Notes: generated from the sequence alone by a model not told the origin. Counted from the first letter of the stretch, positions 1 to 7,563 are shown. The stretch is 12,947 bases of DNA from Verrucomicrobiota bacterium (GCA_008932955.1 WBXE01000049.1:1-12947); one strand, 5' to 3'. Numbers and translations are program-made.

Positions 1-1
1 G

Positions 2-310
2 GCCCGCGGTGGCGGGACAGAAGTGAGACGAACCCGCAAGGGCATGAGTGCGGAACAGGCGCAGCAGGAAACGGAACGGTTGGAGAAGAAGTTGGAGGAA
101 ATTCCATACGGACGGATGCTGCGATACCGGGTGAGATATTTCACGGACGGGGTGGTGATAGGCAGCAAGGAGTTTGTGAACGAGGCGTTTGCGTGGGCGA
201 GGGAGCGGTTTAGCGCCAAGCGCAAGGATGGTGCGCGGACGATGAGGGGCAGCGGAAGCGGCGCGAAGGGGCTGCTGTGGACTGCCAGGGATTTGCGCGT
301 GGGGGTCTGA
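2..310 (+). CDS. REP-associated tyrosine transposase (RAYT / Y1-type), C-terminal end only
   Basis: The reading frame is open to the left edge, so this is the tail of a gene that starts outside the window; the GTG at 23 is internal, not a start. What is visible is a basic, helix-rich C-terminus with RYRVRYFTDGVVIGSKEF, then NEAF, then a Lys/Arg-rich stretch, and LLWTARDLRVGV at the end. This pattern (RVRYFTDG..(I/L)GSKEFV ... GAR.MRG ... LRDLRV) is, from memory, the C-terminus of REP-associated Y1 transposases in Verrucomicrobiota and neighbouring phyla. These are single-copy HUH-type enzymes thought to nick and move REP palindromes. The catalytic HUH and Tyr residues would lie upstream and cannot be seen. 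The palindromes elsewhere in the window fit such an enzyme being present, but no specific pairing can be shown. Confidence 0.82.
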   Translation, partial: ARGGGTEVRRTRKGMSAEQAQQETERLEKKLEEIPYGRMLRYRVRYFTDGVVIGSKEFVNEAFAWARERFSAKRKDGARTMRGSGSGAKGLLWTARDLRVGV

Positions 311-622
311 AGCTCATCTAAAACATGCCACCGGCAGCTGGTTCTAATCAACGATCGGGGCATGGCGGATATCCTCGCGACCCGATCAACATCCTACCAA
401 GCTATCTGGATATCCCGGGGGAGCGTCATATGCTCCTCGAAGAGATTCGAGTCATAGCTGTTTATCGCAGGCACCAACTCTGCAACTCCTCGGCGAATGG
501 ATGGAGATGGCAACGTTGCCCTCACCAATTCGCCGAAGTTATGCGAAATGTCTACGCACAGCTCCGCCAGTTCGCCTCTTTTGGCGGTGGGAAGTGGTGG
601 GAAGTGGTGGCACGGTGCCGGC
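311..622. other. gene-free stretch between the transposase tail and the glycosidase
   Basis: No convincing coding region is seen in this gap of about 310 bases between converging genes; the short open frames lack family features. It holds an imperfect inverted repeat GGAGC/GCTCC at 420-436, a strong nested hairpin at 491-535, two exact 10-base tandem units (GAAGTGGTGG) at 591-610 and a small palindrome GGCAC-g-GTGCC at 609-619. No tRNA-like or rRNA-like sequence is seen. Confidence 0.6.
491..535. repeat. nested hairpin (REP-like palindrome or terminator stem)
   Basis: CGGCGAATGG (491-500) is complementary to CCAATTCGCCG (525-535) apart from one extra base. Between them lies a perfect 12-base palindrome GGCAACGTTGCC (509-520). 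No T-run follows on either strand, so a classical intrinsic terminator is doubtful. It lies 180 bases downstream of the transposase stop and could be a REP-like target or a structured remnant of a mobile unit. Confidence 0.5.
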
Positions 623-3037
623 TTACTCGGGGAAGATCCAGCGGCTGTCGAAACCGGGGATAGCTTCGCCGTGCTGGATTTTCCAGTAGCGGTCCACATA
701 GATTTCCACGCCCTTGCGATAACTCAGGTCCGGGGCGGAGTTGCGGGTCCATTGCATGTCTAACTCTTTGGCGTCGGCTGGCAACTCCAGCACGCGGTCC
801 TTGGCTGTAACCGTGTGGCCATCCACTTTGGCGGACTTCAGGTCCACAAACCATGGGATGTGGAAGCGCAGCGCGGCGGGGGCCTTGCGCCATTGTGCGT
901 CGAGGCTCACCTTAGCGCCCTCGGCGGTGGCGTCGATGGTGTAGGACAGCAAGCCGAAATCGGTTGGAGCCTTGGTTACCCGCACGCGGCGGCCAGCCTC
1001 CAGCCAGGTGGGGGCGAGCGCGGAGGCGAGGTGCAGCACGGGTTGTTGCATATCCTCGCGCAGCAGCATGTTGCGCAGGCACTCGTTGAAGCGGGCGGCG
1101 CACCAGCCGTGGGGAGGATAGTTGTTATGGAAATTGCGGTCGCGCCAGGCCCAGATATCATATTCGAAGCCGGTATGGGTGCTGCCGGTGTGGACCAGGA
1201 ACGAGTAGAAATCGGTGATGACCTCGCGGTCCATGCCGAGGGCCAGCAGGGTTTGCAAGACTTGGAAAGTTTCGTAGTGATGGATAACGGTGTGTTCAGG
1301 CTGCGACCAATCTAAAGGCTTGGCATCCTTGGCTTGGCGAACCTTGTAGGCGTTGTGCTCGTAGGTCATGATGCCTTCCTGATAGGCATAGTCGCGAACC
1401 GTCTTGACGGTGTGTTTAACCATCGGGTCGGCGGCGGCAATGATGCCGAATGGATAGACGCCGCCCGAGGCGTTCTCCCAGTCCATGCCGGCGAGCGGGT
1501 CGTCGAGGCCGGGCGGAATGTAGCCGCCGGTTTTCCCGGTGATCGCCTTGAGTCGAACCATGAACTTGGCTAGGTACTCGTCATAGATTTTTTGAAAACG
1601 TTTGGCGTCGTCGTGCTTGCCGACGGCGGTGGCCAACTCGGCGGCATCCTTCAACCCGCGCAGCACCCAGAAACTGTGGCCGGTGTAGTGACCGTCAATG
1701 CGCTCGTTGTCATAGGGACCGGCGACCGGCCACAAACCCCACGGGTCCTTGGCGGTCTCCGCTTCGAGCTTGGCGACGTGGCCCGGCACTACCGGATAGA
1801 CGCGCTCGGCGAAAGCCTTCTCGCCGGTGATCCGGTAGTGGGCGGCCAAGGTCCAGAGCGCCTGGCCCCAGGCATCCGGGTGGGTCGTTCGCAGGCCGGT
1901 GAGCTTGCCATTTTCATCCTTGAGCAGGACGTGCTCGAGGCATTGTTCGGCGATCTTGGTCAAGCCTAACATATCATAAGTGTGGATGATGAAAGCCGCG
2001 TCGCGCGAGAAGAACTGGTTGTATTGGACGTCGCTGACCGTCTGGATGACCGTCTTGCGGTCTTCCTGCAGGTCGCGGGCCATCAGGTCATACATCAGCG
2101 AAGACTTATGCATATCCATGACCTTTTGTTCGGGCACCTCAAACATGGCACCAGCGTTCAACTGCTTTTGCCAGAAAGCACTGCTGCTCGCCAGATAGTC
2201 GTCGAAACCCGCCGCCGCGAGCGCTTTAACTTGTTCGGCGTGGGCGTCGGCCACCGGTGACCACGGCACGGTCACATCAACCGAGGCCGACTGGCCCGGT
2301 GCCAGTTGGATCACAAATTCGAAGGGTTCGACGTTGGCCGCCGCTTCCAGCACCTTCCATCCGGACTTATCTGGCTGATAGTTGAAGATCAGGTGTTTGC
2401 TATCTTTGCGGTGAACCTCGCCGCCGTTGCGCACTTCGGTGGGCTCCCACAACTTCCACGGCTGCCATGCCCCTGGGTCGATGAAGCGGTCCGTCCACCA
2501 GCGCGGCTCGGTGTGGTCAAAAAACGGATGCCGCCACGGCCCCTCGTGATCGTACACCCGCGCACCGACTGACGCCCGCTGCGGCTTGCCGCTGGTGTTG
2601 GTGGCGGTGATGCGGACAAATCCCAACAAATTGGCCAGCGGATCGAGTGCGGCGGGTGCGGCAAATGCCTTGACCCGGTATTCGATGCCATCGACGAGTG
2701 AGCCGTAATTAATTACTGGAAGGCAGCCGTCATCGAGCGTGCGAACCCGGCTGTTGAGCCGCTTGAGCGGCGTGCCAGCCCACAACGTCAGCTCGCCAAA
2801 GTACGAACTCATGGCGCCGTCGCCGGTGAGTTGGAACGCCTTGGGCGCATCCATGAAACCGAGCGCGTCGCTAGGTGTTAAAAAATAGTTGAACGGCCCA
2901 TTAAGGTCGTGGCTGCGCTCGTCGAGGCGCGCGTCGTGGATATAGGTTTGGGCTGGAAGTTGCATGCTTGTGCAAGTGAGGATGGCCGAGATGGCCGTTA
3001 GGCAACTGCGGGAAATGCCTGAGATGTGGATGTTCAT
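623..3037 (-). CDS. secreted six-hairpin glycosidase-like protein
   Basis: An 804-residue protein with a probable type I signal peptide (hydrophobic segment about 10-26, cleavage near QLPA-QT at 29-30). Residues about 30-280 look like an N-terminal beta-sandwich. Residues about 285-675 read as an (alpha/alpha)6 barrel rich in aromatic and acidic motifs: FSRDAAF (343-349), HPDAWGQALWTLAAHYR (386-402), GPYDNERIDGHYTGHSFW (440-457), MDWENASGG (518-526) and GFEYDIWAWRDRNFHNNYPP (623-642). A C-terminal beta domain follows. This is the layout of six-hairpin glycosidases (clans around GH63, GH65 and GH94), but I cannot assign a GH family, a substrate or the catalytic acid with confidence. The start at 3037 gives the signal peptide. 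It lies 38 bp behind the POT transporter on the same strand, so co-transcription is likely. Periplasmic or extracellular saccharide processing is inferred. Confidence 0.75.
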   Translation of the reverse strand: MNIHISGISRSCLTAISAILTCTSMQLPAQTYIHDARLDERSHDLNGPFNYFLTPSDALGFMDAPKAFQLTGDGAMSSYFGELTLWAGTPLKRLNSRVRTLDDGCLPVINYGSLVDGIEYRVKAFAAPAALDPLANLLGFVRITATNTSGKPQRASVGARVYDHEGPWRHPFFDHTEPRWWTDRFIDPGAWQPWKLWEPTEVRNGGEVHRKDSKHLIFNYQPDKSGWKVLEAAANVEPFEFVIQLAPGQSASVDVTVPWSPVADAHAEQVKALAAAGFDDYLASSSAFWQKQLNAGAMFEVPEQKVMDMHKSSLMYDLMARDLQEDRKTVIQTVSDVQYNQFFSRDAAFIIHTYDMLGLTKIAEQCLEHVLLKDENGKLTGLRTTHPDAWGQALWTLAAHYRITGEKAFAERVYPVVPGHVAKLEAETAKDPWGLWPVAGPYDNERIDGHYTGHSFWVLRGLKDAAELATAVGKHDDAKRFQKIYDEYLAKFMVRLKAITGKTGGYIPPGLDDPLAGMDWENASGGVYPFGIIAAADPMVKHTVKTVRDYAYQEGIMTYEHNAYKVRQAKDAKPLDWSQPEHTVIHHYETFQVLQTLLALGMDREVITDFYSFLVHTGSTHTGFEYDIWAWRDRNFHNNYPPHGWCAARFNECLRNMLLREDMQQPVLHLASALAPTWLEAGRRVRVTKAPTDFGLLSYTIDATAEGAKVSLDAQWRKAPAALRFHIPWFVDLKSAKVDGHTVTAKDRVLELPADAKELDMQWTRNSAPDLSYRKGVEIYVDRYWKIQHGEAIPGFDSRWIFPE

Positions 3038-3075
3038 AATTCAGTTAGATCGGGTGAGAGTGTGGTGCGACGCTC

Positions 3076-4626
3076 CTAGCGTTCGGCGAGCCTGCGGACC
3101 CAGCGGCCGTAGGCCCAGATGAGGGCGGCAGCGAGTAGGCCGATGCCGGCGAAGAAGGCCCAGGTGGAGCCGACGTGGTGCGTGGCATAGAGCAGGCGCG
3201 TGAGTTCCGCCGGGGATTGGCCGGTGACCTCGACCAACTTTTTGAACGCCTCGCCGGGAGGCAGCGCGTCGATGGCCACCTGCGCCGGGGTCCAGCCCTT
3301 GGTCTGTAGCAAGTCGCGGGCAAACACGTCCTTGTCCGACCAAATATGATAGAGCTGGGGCCCGACCTTGCCCTCGATGGTCGCCCCGATGAGCATCGGC
3401 CCCTGCGAGAAGCCGATCCACATCGCTTTTTTGTCGGCCGGGGCGATATTGCCGAGGAACTCGCTGTATTTCGGGCTGGCGAGCATTTCGCCCAAGCTGA
3501 ACACGAGCATCGCTGCGACACACAGCCAGGCAAGGTTGAACAGGCCAAAGAGAGTGAGCGCGGCCACTACCAGCAGGGTGCCTAGCAACAGGCTGTTAGT
3601 CGCACGCATTTTGGCGCTGAACCCGGCGATGATGAAGCAGGTGAGCATGATTAGGCCCGAGTTGATATTAACGATGCCCTCGGGTTCGATCCTCAAACCG
3701 TTTTCCTTCATTCCTAACAGGAAATGCATCAGACCGCTGCGGGTGCCATCAGCGCCAAACAGGGAGCGCACGATCTCGCCGGTATCGACCCAGTCCTCCA
3801 CATATTTGGGCAGCACATCCCACAGCATCGGAAACATGAACCACCATAGCGAGAAGATCAGCAGATAATAATGCAGGTGGGGTTTCTTGAGTTCCTGCAG
3901 CGATTCCCGCCACAGGCTCGTTTCGCGGACGTGGCCGGCTTTCACTTGGGCACGGCGTTCGAGCCGTTCCTGCTTGCCGGGTTCCTGATAGGTGAAGAGC
4001 AAGAGGAAGTTGAGAGTAATGAGGATGGCACTGGTGAGGAAGACGTATTTCCACCCCCACTGCTCGCGCATTTGCATTGCTACCAAGGGCCCGATCCAGC
4101 CACCGATGTTGACGATTTGATAGAATACGCCCCAGGCGACAGAGCTGTTGGTGCGGGTGCAACTGCGGATGAGCGTGCCCTGGATGCCGGGTTTGAAGAT
4201 AGCGGTGCCAAAGGCCAGACACATAGCCCCGGCAAAGAAACCCCAATAACTCGGGTTAAACGCCATAATCAGGTAGCCCGAGCTCTGGATGATTGTGGCC
4301 ACGAAAATCGTCTGCTTGTAGCCGTAGCGGTCGGAAATGCCGCCGGTAAAAATCGAGCCGCCGGACTGGATGAGGCCCCAGATGGCAATCAGGGTGCCGT
4401 AGCTGGCCATCGTCTCGCCTAGGCCGCCGTCACTTTTGGCGCGGGTTACATACAAGTTGGACACGGCCTTAACGCCGTAGAACGCGGCGCGTTCGACCAT
4501 TTCCATGCCGCCGACGATCCAGAAGACATAGCCGAGGCTGCCGAGAGCGGCCCACAAGCCGAGTTGTTTGACGTCGTCGAGGGTCGTCTCGTGGTGGGTT
4601 TTTCCTGGCGTGGGTTTTTGGCTCAT
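3076..4626 (-). CDS. POT/PTR2-family proton-coupled transporter (MFS)
   Basis: A 516-residue polytopic membrane protein. It carries POT hallmarks: ExxER in TM1 (E42-E45-R46, followed by AAFYG), the MFS loop GGISDRYGYK (95-104), FKPGIQGTLI (144-153), the second PTR2 signature FYQIVNIGG (168-176), and FSLGEMLASP (376-385), whose Glu380 matches the conserved TM10 glutamate. POT proteins import di- or tripeptides and, in some branches, other solutes with protons. A hydrophilic stretch of about 55 residues (429-482) separates the last two helices, which is unusual. I chose the ATG at 4626 (MSQKP): it sits about 30 residues before TM1, whereas the longer frame starting at 4797 runs through an inverted repeat. 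The neighbouring secreted glycosidase hints that the substrate may be a glycoconjugate rather than a plain peptide; this is inference. Confidence 0.85.
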   Translation of the reverse strand: MSQKPTPGKTHHETTLDDVKQLGLWAALGSLGYVFWIVGGMEMVERAAFYGVKAVSNLYVTRAKSDGGLGETMASYGTLIAIWGLIQSGGSIFTGGISDRYGYKQTIFVATIIQSSGYLIMAFNPSYWGFFAGAMCLAFGTAIFKPGIQGTLIRSCTRTNSSVAWGVFYQIVNIGGWIGPLVAMQMREQWGWKYVFLTSAILITLNFLLLFTYQEPGKQERLERRAQVKAGHVRETSLWRESLQELKKPHLHYYLLIFSLWWFMFPMLWDVLPKYVEDWVDTGEIVRSLFGADGTRSGLMHFLLGMKENGLRIEPEGIVNINSGLIMLTCFIIAGFSAKMRATNSLLLGTLLVVAALTLFGLFNLAWLCVAAMLVFSLGEMLASPKYSEFLGNIAPADKKAMWIGFSQGPMLIGATIEGKVGPQLYHIWSDKDVFARDLLQTKGWTPAQVAIDALPPGEAFKKLVEVTGQSPAELTRLLYATHHVGSTWAFFAGIGLLAAALIWAYGRWVRRLAER

Positions 4627-4651
4627 GGGCGAGGCATCGGTGAAACGGCGA

Positions 4652-4663
4652 GCTTGTTCAAGC
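4652..4663. promoter_or_regulatory. short palindrome upstream of the transporter start (possible operator)
   Basis: GCTTG-tt-CAAGC is a perfect 12-bp palindrome placed 26 bp upstream of the chosen transporter ATG. Position and size would suit a repressor operator for the transporter-glycosidase pair. No clear -10/-35 pair was found, so this is tentative. Confidence 0.25.
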
Positions 4664-4718
4664 ACTAATTGAGCAGAGCCGGTTTTTGGGGCCTCGCGGG
4701 GGCTCTTTATTCCATAGT

Positions 4719-4800
4719 CCAATGGGGTCAGTCCCGCTTTTCGAGCGTGATGTTGTGGAAGTGGGTGCGAATGCTCGAAAAGCGGGACTGACCCCATTGG
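4719..4800. repeat. 82-bp element with perfect 28-bp inverted repeats
   Basis: The 28 bases at 4719-4746 are exactly the reverse complement of 4773-4800, around a 26-base loop (4747-4772). Each arm starts CCAATGGGGTCAGTCCCGC read inwards and contains a small GGGG/TCCC mini-stem. The element begins 14 bp downstream of the uvrC stop and about 93 bp upstream of the transporter start. A perfect long stem of this sort is typical of mobilisable REP- or MITE-like units. The sequence resembles a repeat I have seen scattered in Verrucomicrobiota-type genomes, but this needs a search. It could also act as a bidirectional transcription or processing barrier after uvrC. Confidence 0.85.
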
Positions 4801-4813
4801 CTGTCACTGTGAG

Positions 4814-6367
4814 CTACTCCCGTCCCAGAAACGCCAGGATAGCGGCGGCGGCTTTGGCCGAAATGCCGGGCACTGCGGCGATGTCCGCCACGGGGGCATG
4901 TTTCAGGCGGGCCACGCTGCCGAATTTTTCCAACAACACCTGCTTGCGCTTGGGCGACATGCCGGGGCAATCGTCGAGCAGGCTTTCGTGCATGCGGCGG
5001 CGGTAGAGCAGGGAGTTGTAGGCGTTGGCGAAGCGGTGGGCTTCATCGCGGATGCGCTGGAGCAGTTTGAGGGCACCGCGCTCATGCGGAATGCGCAGGG
5101 AGTCGCTGTGGCCGGGAATGAACACTTCCTCATGTTGTTTAGCTAGGCCGATGACTGGCAGCGCATGGAGGCCGAGGGCGCGGAGTTCTCTAACGGCCAT
5201 GCCGAGTTGGCCCTTGCCGCCGTCCACGATCACCAGATCGGGCAGCACGATGCGTGCCCGGCCAGCGCGGGCCAGTCGCCGCTGGGCTTCCAACACGTCC
5301 TCTTGGGACAGGTCCGCCGCGGGATTGGCCGCAGAGTTTTCGAGCAGGATGCGCGAGTAGCGGCGGCGGATGACTTCTGCCATGGAGGCGAAATCATCCT
5401 GGCCGGCGACCGTGCGGATGCGGTAGCGGCGGTAGTTCTGGTTATCGGGTCGGCCGTCGGTGAAGCGCACCATGGAGGCGACGATATGGTTAGATGAGAC
5501 ATTGGAGATATCGAAACATTCCATGACGCGCGGCGGGCCGGCGAGGTGGAGGAGTTGGCCGAGTTCGGCCAAGTCTTCGGTAGGCTTGACGGTGCTGGGC
5601 AGGCCGCGGCCACGGCTGAACTGGCGGGTTGGGCTGAGGGTTTTTTCGAGGTTGGCGAGGATATCGCGCAAGGTGGCTGCGCGCTCGAACTCGAGTTGGG
5701 CGGCGGCCTGTTGCATCCCGCGGCGCAGTTCGTCGAACAACTCGCGCCGGCCCTTGCCTTCCAAGATTCGGCAGGCCTCGTCGATACGTGCGACGTAGGC
5801 AGTCCGCTCGATGCGCCCGACGCAAGGTGCCGAGCAATTGCGGATGATATCGGCGTTGCAATGGCGGTATTCGGCCTCGTCGGGTTGCAGCGGGCGGCAG
5901 ACCCGGAAACCAAACTTACGATTGAGCCACGACAAGGTCTCGCGTAAGGCGCTGGAATGGGGAAACGGGCCGAAATAGCGCGAGCCATCGTCCTTTTTCA
6001 TCCGCGTCATGGCGAAGCGCGGCCATGGGTCGGCGAGGCGGATTTTGACCAGTAAAAAGCGTTTATCGTCGCGCAGGGCCAGATTGTAGCGGGGCCGGTA
6101 ATCCTTGATGAGCTTGCCCTCCAGCAACAGTGATTCCTCCTCGTTGCGGACCACGTGGATCTCAAAATCACAAATCGAATCGATCAAGGCCCGCGTCTTG
6201 AGGTCCGCCCGCGTCTTGCCCGAGGCCATGAAATAGGACGCGAGCCGCCGCCGCAAATCCAGCGCCTTGCCGACATAAATGATCGAGCCCAGAGCATCAC
6301 GCATCAGGTACACTCCGGGTTGACGGGGCACCTCGCGAAGCTTGGCTTTGAGATCAATGGCGGACAT
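4814..6367 (-). CDS. uvrC: UvrABC excinuclease subunit C, short form
   Basis: UvrC makes the two incisions flanking bulky DNA lesions in nucleotide excision repair, with UvrA and UvrB. Domains seen in 517 residues: an N-terminal GIY-YIG nuclease (GVY 18-20, YVGKA 31-35, Arg39, acidic EEESLLLEGKLIKDYRPRYN at 76-95); a cysteine cluster (C157, C170, C178, C182) typical of the family; a UVR motif about 207-242 that contacts UvrB; an RNase H-like nuclease with acidic and His residues in CFDISN (D286), VIVDGGKGQL (D382) and RDEAHRFA (D441, H444); and tandem helix-hairpin-helix motifs about 465-515. Only about 40 residues separate the UVR motif from CFDISN, whereas E. coli UvrC (610 aa) has well over 100, which explains the short length. 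The start at 6367 (MSAIDLK) is the family-like one; the frame upstream is spurious. All catalytic residues appear intact. Confidence 0.96.
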   Translation of the reverse strand: MSAIDLKAKLREVPRQPGVYLMRDALGSIIYVGKALDLRRRLASYFMASGKTRADLKTRALIDSICDFEIHVVRNEEESLLLEGKLIKDYRPRYNLALRDDKRFLLVKIRLADPWPRFAMTRMKKDDGSRYFGPFPHSSALRETLSWLNRKFGFRVCRPLQPDEAEYRHCNADIIRNCSAPCVGRIERTAYVARIDEACRILEGKGRRELFDELRRGMQQAAAQLEFERAATLRDILANLEKTLSPTRQFSRGRGLPSTVKPTEDLAELGQLLHLAGPPRVMECFDISNVSSNHIVASMVRFTDGRPDNQNYRRYRIRTVAGQDDFASMAEVIRRRYSRILLENSAANPAADLSQEDVLEAQRRLARAGRARIVLPDLVIVDGGKGQLGMAVRELRALGLHALPVIGLAKQHEEVFIPGHSDSLRIPHERGALKLLQRIRDEAHRFANAYNSLLYRRRMHESLLDDCPGMSPKRKQVLLEKFGSVARLKHAPVADIAAVPGISAKAAAAILAFLGRE

Positions 6368-6560
6368 GGCTGGCGGCACACGTAGTGTAATGCACCCGCG
6401 GTCGATGCAAATGAAAACCGAGGAACGGGGCGAAGTTTCCGCCGCCGGGCCGGATGATTGCGGCGCTCGGTGAGGGTCGTTGCCTATGGGCAGGGCAAGC
6501 ACAGGGGCGGGCGAAAACCGCTGCAACACATACCGGAGGTGGCGGCAGCGCGGGCGCTCA

Positions 6561-6782
6561 TTAGCGGCCCAGCACAAGGGCAAGGCCAGCAATGACGCCT
6601 CCAAGTGCGGCGAGTACGGAAATGAAGCCGAGGATTTTCAGCCATTTGGTGGTGGGACGGGAGGGTTTAGGCCCGCCATCGACCCATTGATCCCAGGACG
6701 AACGGCGCCCTTTGGGGTTGTGAAAATACCGCTTACCCGCACTGAAACGGGCGCTTTGGTCAGGGTAGGATGAGCGCTTCAT
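6561..6782 (-). CDS. small single-pass membrane protein (73 aa), unknown function
   Basis: A 73-residue protein: a basic, polar N-terminal half containing KRYFHNPKGRRSSWDQWVDGG, then one hydrophobic segment at about 49-71 (LGFISVLAALGGVIAGLALVLG) and a final Arg. The likely topology is a cytoplasmic basic tail with a C-terminal transmembrane anchor. The Trp-rich RRSSWDQWV motif looks conserved rather than random, and I believe similar small proteins occur in Verrucomicrobiota, but I cannot name a family. I chose the ATG at 6782; the longer frame from 6911 runs through a terminator-like hairpin. It lies upstream of uvrC on the same strand, about 190 bp away, and downstream of two tiny lipoprotein genes. 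Confidence 0.6.
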   Translation of the reverse strand: MKRSSYPDQSARFSAGKRYFHNPKGRRSSWDQWVDGGPKPSRPTTKWLKILGFISVLAALGGVIAGLALVLGR

Positions 6783-6867
6783 GGCTGAGAATGGGCACCT
6801 GGAACGAAAGCCGTCGAGAAGGACTCGAGTTTGCTGGCATTGCCGCGGGAGTCGCTTGAAGAAAGAG

Positions 6868-6897
6868 GATGCCCCCTCGCGCGTAGGGAGGGGCATC
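6868..6897 (-). terminator. probable intrinsic terminator after the 60-aa lipoprotein gene
   Basis: GATGCCCC (6868-6875) pairs with GGGGCATC (6890-6897); after one bulged base two more pairs extend the stem. It lies about 37 bp downstream of the minus-strand lipoprotein stop and is followed on that strand by a T-rich CTCTTTCTTC tract. The plus strand also has TTTTT shortly after the stem, so it could work in both directions. Confidence 0.5.
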
Positions 6898-6934
6898 TGG
6901 GGTTTTTGCAAAAAAAGGGCGGGCGAGGCCGCCT

Positions 6935-7117
6935 CTATTTCTCGTGGTGAATCTGTGGCAGAACCAGGGGTTTTGGTGCAACTGCGGGGGCAGCTGGGAT
7001 TTCTCTGAATTTTGGCAGTGGCCGCAACTTCGGCGCTGCGGATTCACCGGTGCAGCAGCAGGAAACGGTAACAAGCGCGATAGCTGAAGCGCAAAGAGCA
7101 AGGAGGGGTCGGATCAT
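6935..7117 (-). CDS. small lipoprotein (60 aa)
   Basis: A 60-residue protein with a lipoprotein signal: MIRPLLALCASAIALVTVSC, lipobox VTVSC with lipidation expected at Cys20 (followed by two more Cys). The mature part is only about 40 residues, rich in Pro and Ala with several Lys/Arg, ending in IHHEK; it looks disordered. I chose the ATG at 7117 because it gives a clean signal peptide; a TTG start at 7168 would add 17 residues. No Shine-Dalgarno sequence is seen. It lies 109 bp downstream of a second, even smaller lipoprotein gene on the same strand. Function unknown; an envelope spacer or stress peptide is possible, but nothing in the sequence decides it. Confidence 0.6.
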   Translation of the reverse strand: MIRPLLALCASAIALVTVSCCCTGESAAPKLRPLPKFREIPAAPAVAPKPLVLPQIHHEK

Positions 7118-7226
7118 GGGTCGGGCAATGGTTGTAAATACTTTTTGGGGAGACGGGTTGCGGCTCAATCTAAGGGGTGGGGTGCAGATGCTTCGCCGCC
7201 ACCGCTTGGGTAGAACCAGCAGGCAC

Positions 7227-7349
7227 TTACTTGGCGGGTTTTACGTAAACCGGCTTCGACGGGGCGGGAGCGTCTTTCGTGCAACTGGAAACGGCACACA
7301 CGGAACCGGCGGCCATGGCGGCGAGAACGGCGATTTTGACGTATTTCAT
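7227..7349 (-). CDS. tiny lipoprotein (40 aa)
   Basis: A 40-residue open frame on the minus strand: MKYVKIAVLAAMAAGSVCAV followed by SSC, then a mature tail of about 17 residues with Lys, Pro and Ala ending KPVYVKPAK. The basic N-terminus, hydrophobic core and lipobox VSSC (Cys at position 23) form a complete lipoprotein signal, which is unlikely by chance in so short a frame. Size and composition recall entericidin-like peptides, but there is no sequence basis for that name. It reads divergently from skp, sharing an upstream region of about 210 bp, and lies in tandem with the 60-aa lipoprotein gene downstream. Function unknown. Confidence 0.6.
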   Translation of the reverse strand: MKYVKIAVLAAMAAGSVCAVSSCTKDAPAPSKPVYVKPAK

Positions 7350-7563
7350 AATGGGCGATGGTTTGATTGGGGTTGTGGCAGCCGCGTGCCAGCGCAGGGG
7401 CTGGGCGGGATTCTAGGGATCTATCGGCCGTCTGCAAGGGAAATTGCAAGAAGCTTGCTCGCCGCGCTGCGCATTTCATCGCGGTTGGGCATTGACGGGT
7501 GGCGCGTTTGAGTACACCCTCGCTGCCGAACCTTCCTTTCGGAACCACCCACCCTCCCAACTC

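Noticed and set aside
4627..4797. 57-residue N-terminal extension of the transporter frame
   Set aside because: It is read straight through the inverted repeat at 4719-4800 and adds polar residues with no counterpart in POT proteins; MSQKP at 4626 is the sensible start.
6368..6604. 79-residue N-terminal extension of uvrC
   Set aside because: UvrC proteins start a few residues before the GIY-YIG motif; the extension has no family similarity.
7376..7391. Second sigma-54-like site on the minus strand, upstream of the 40-aa lipoprotein
   Set aside because: TGGCACGCGGCTGC has the right words but only 9 bp between GG and GC instead of 10, and it is also a simple inverted repeat (TGGCA/TGCCA). Too weak to call.
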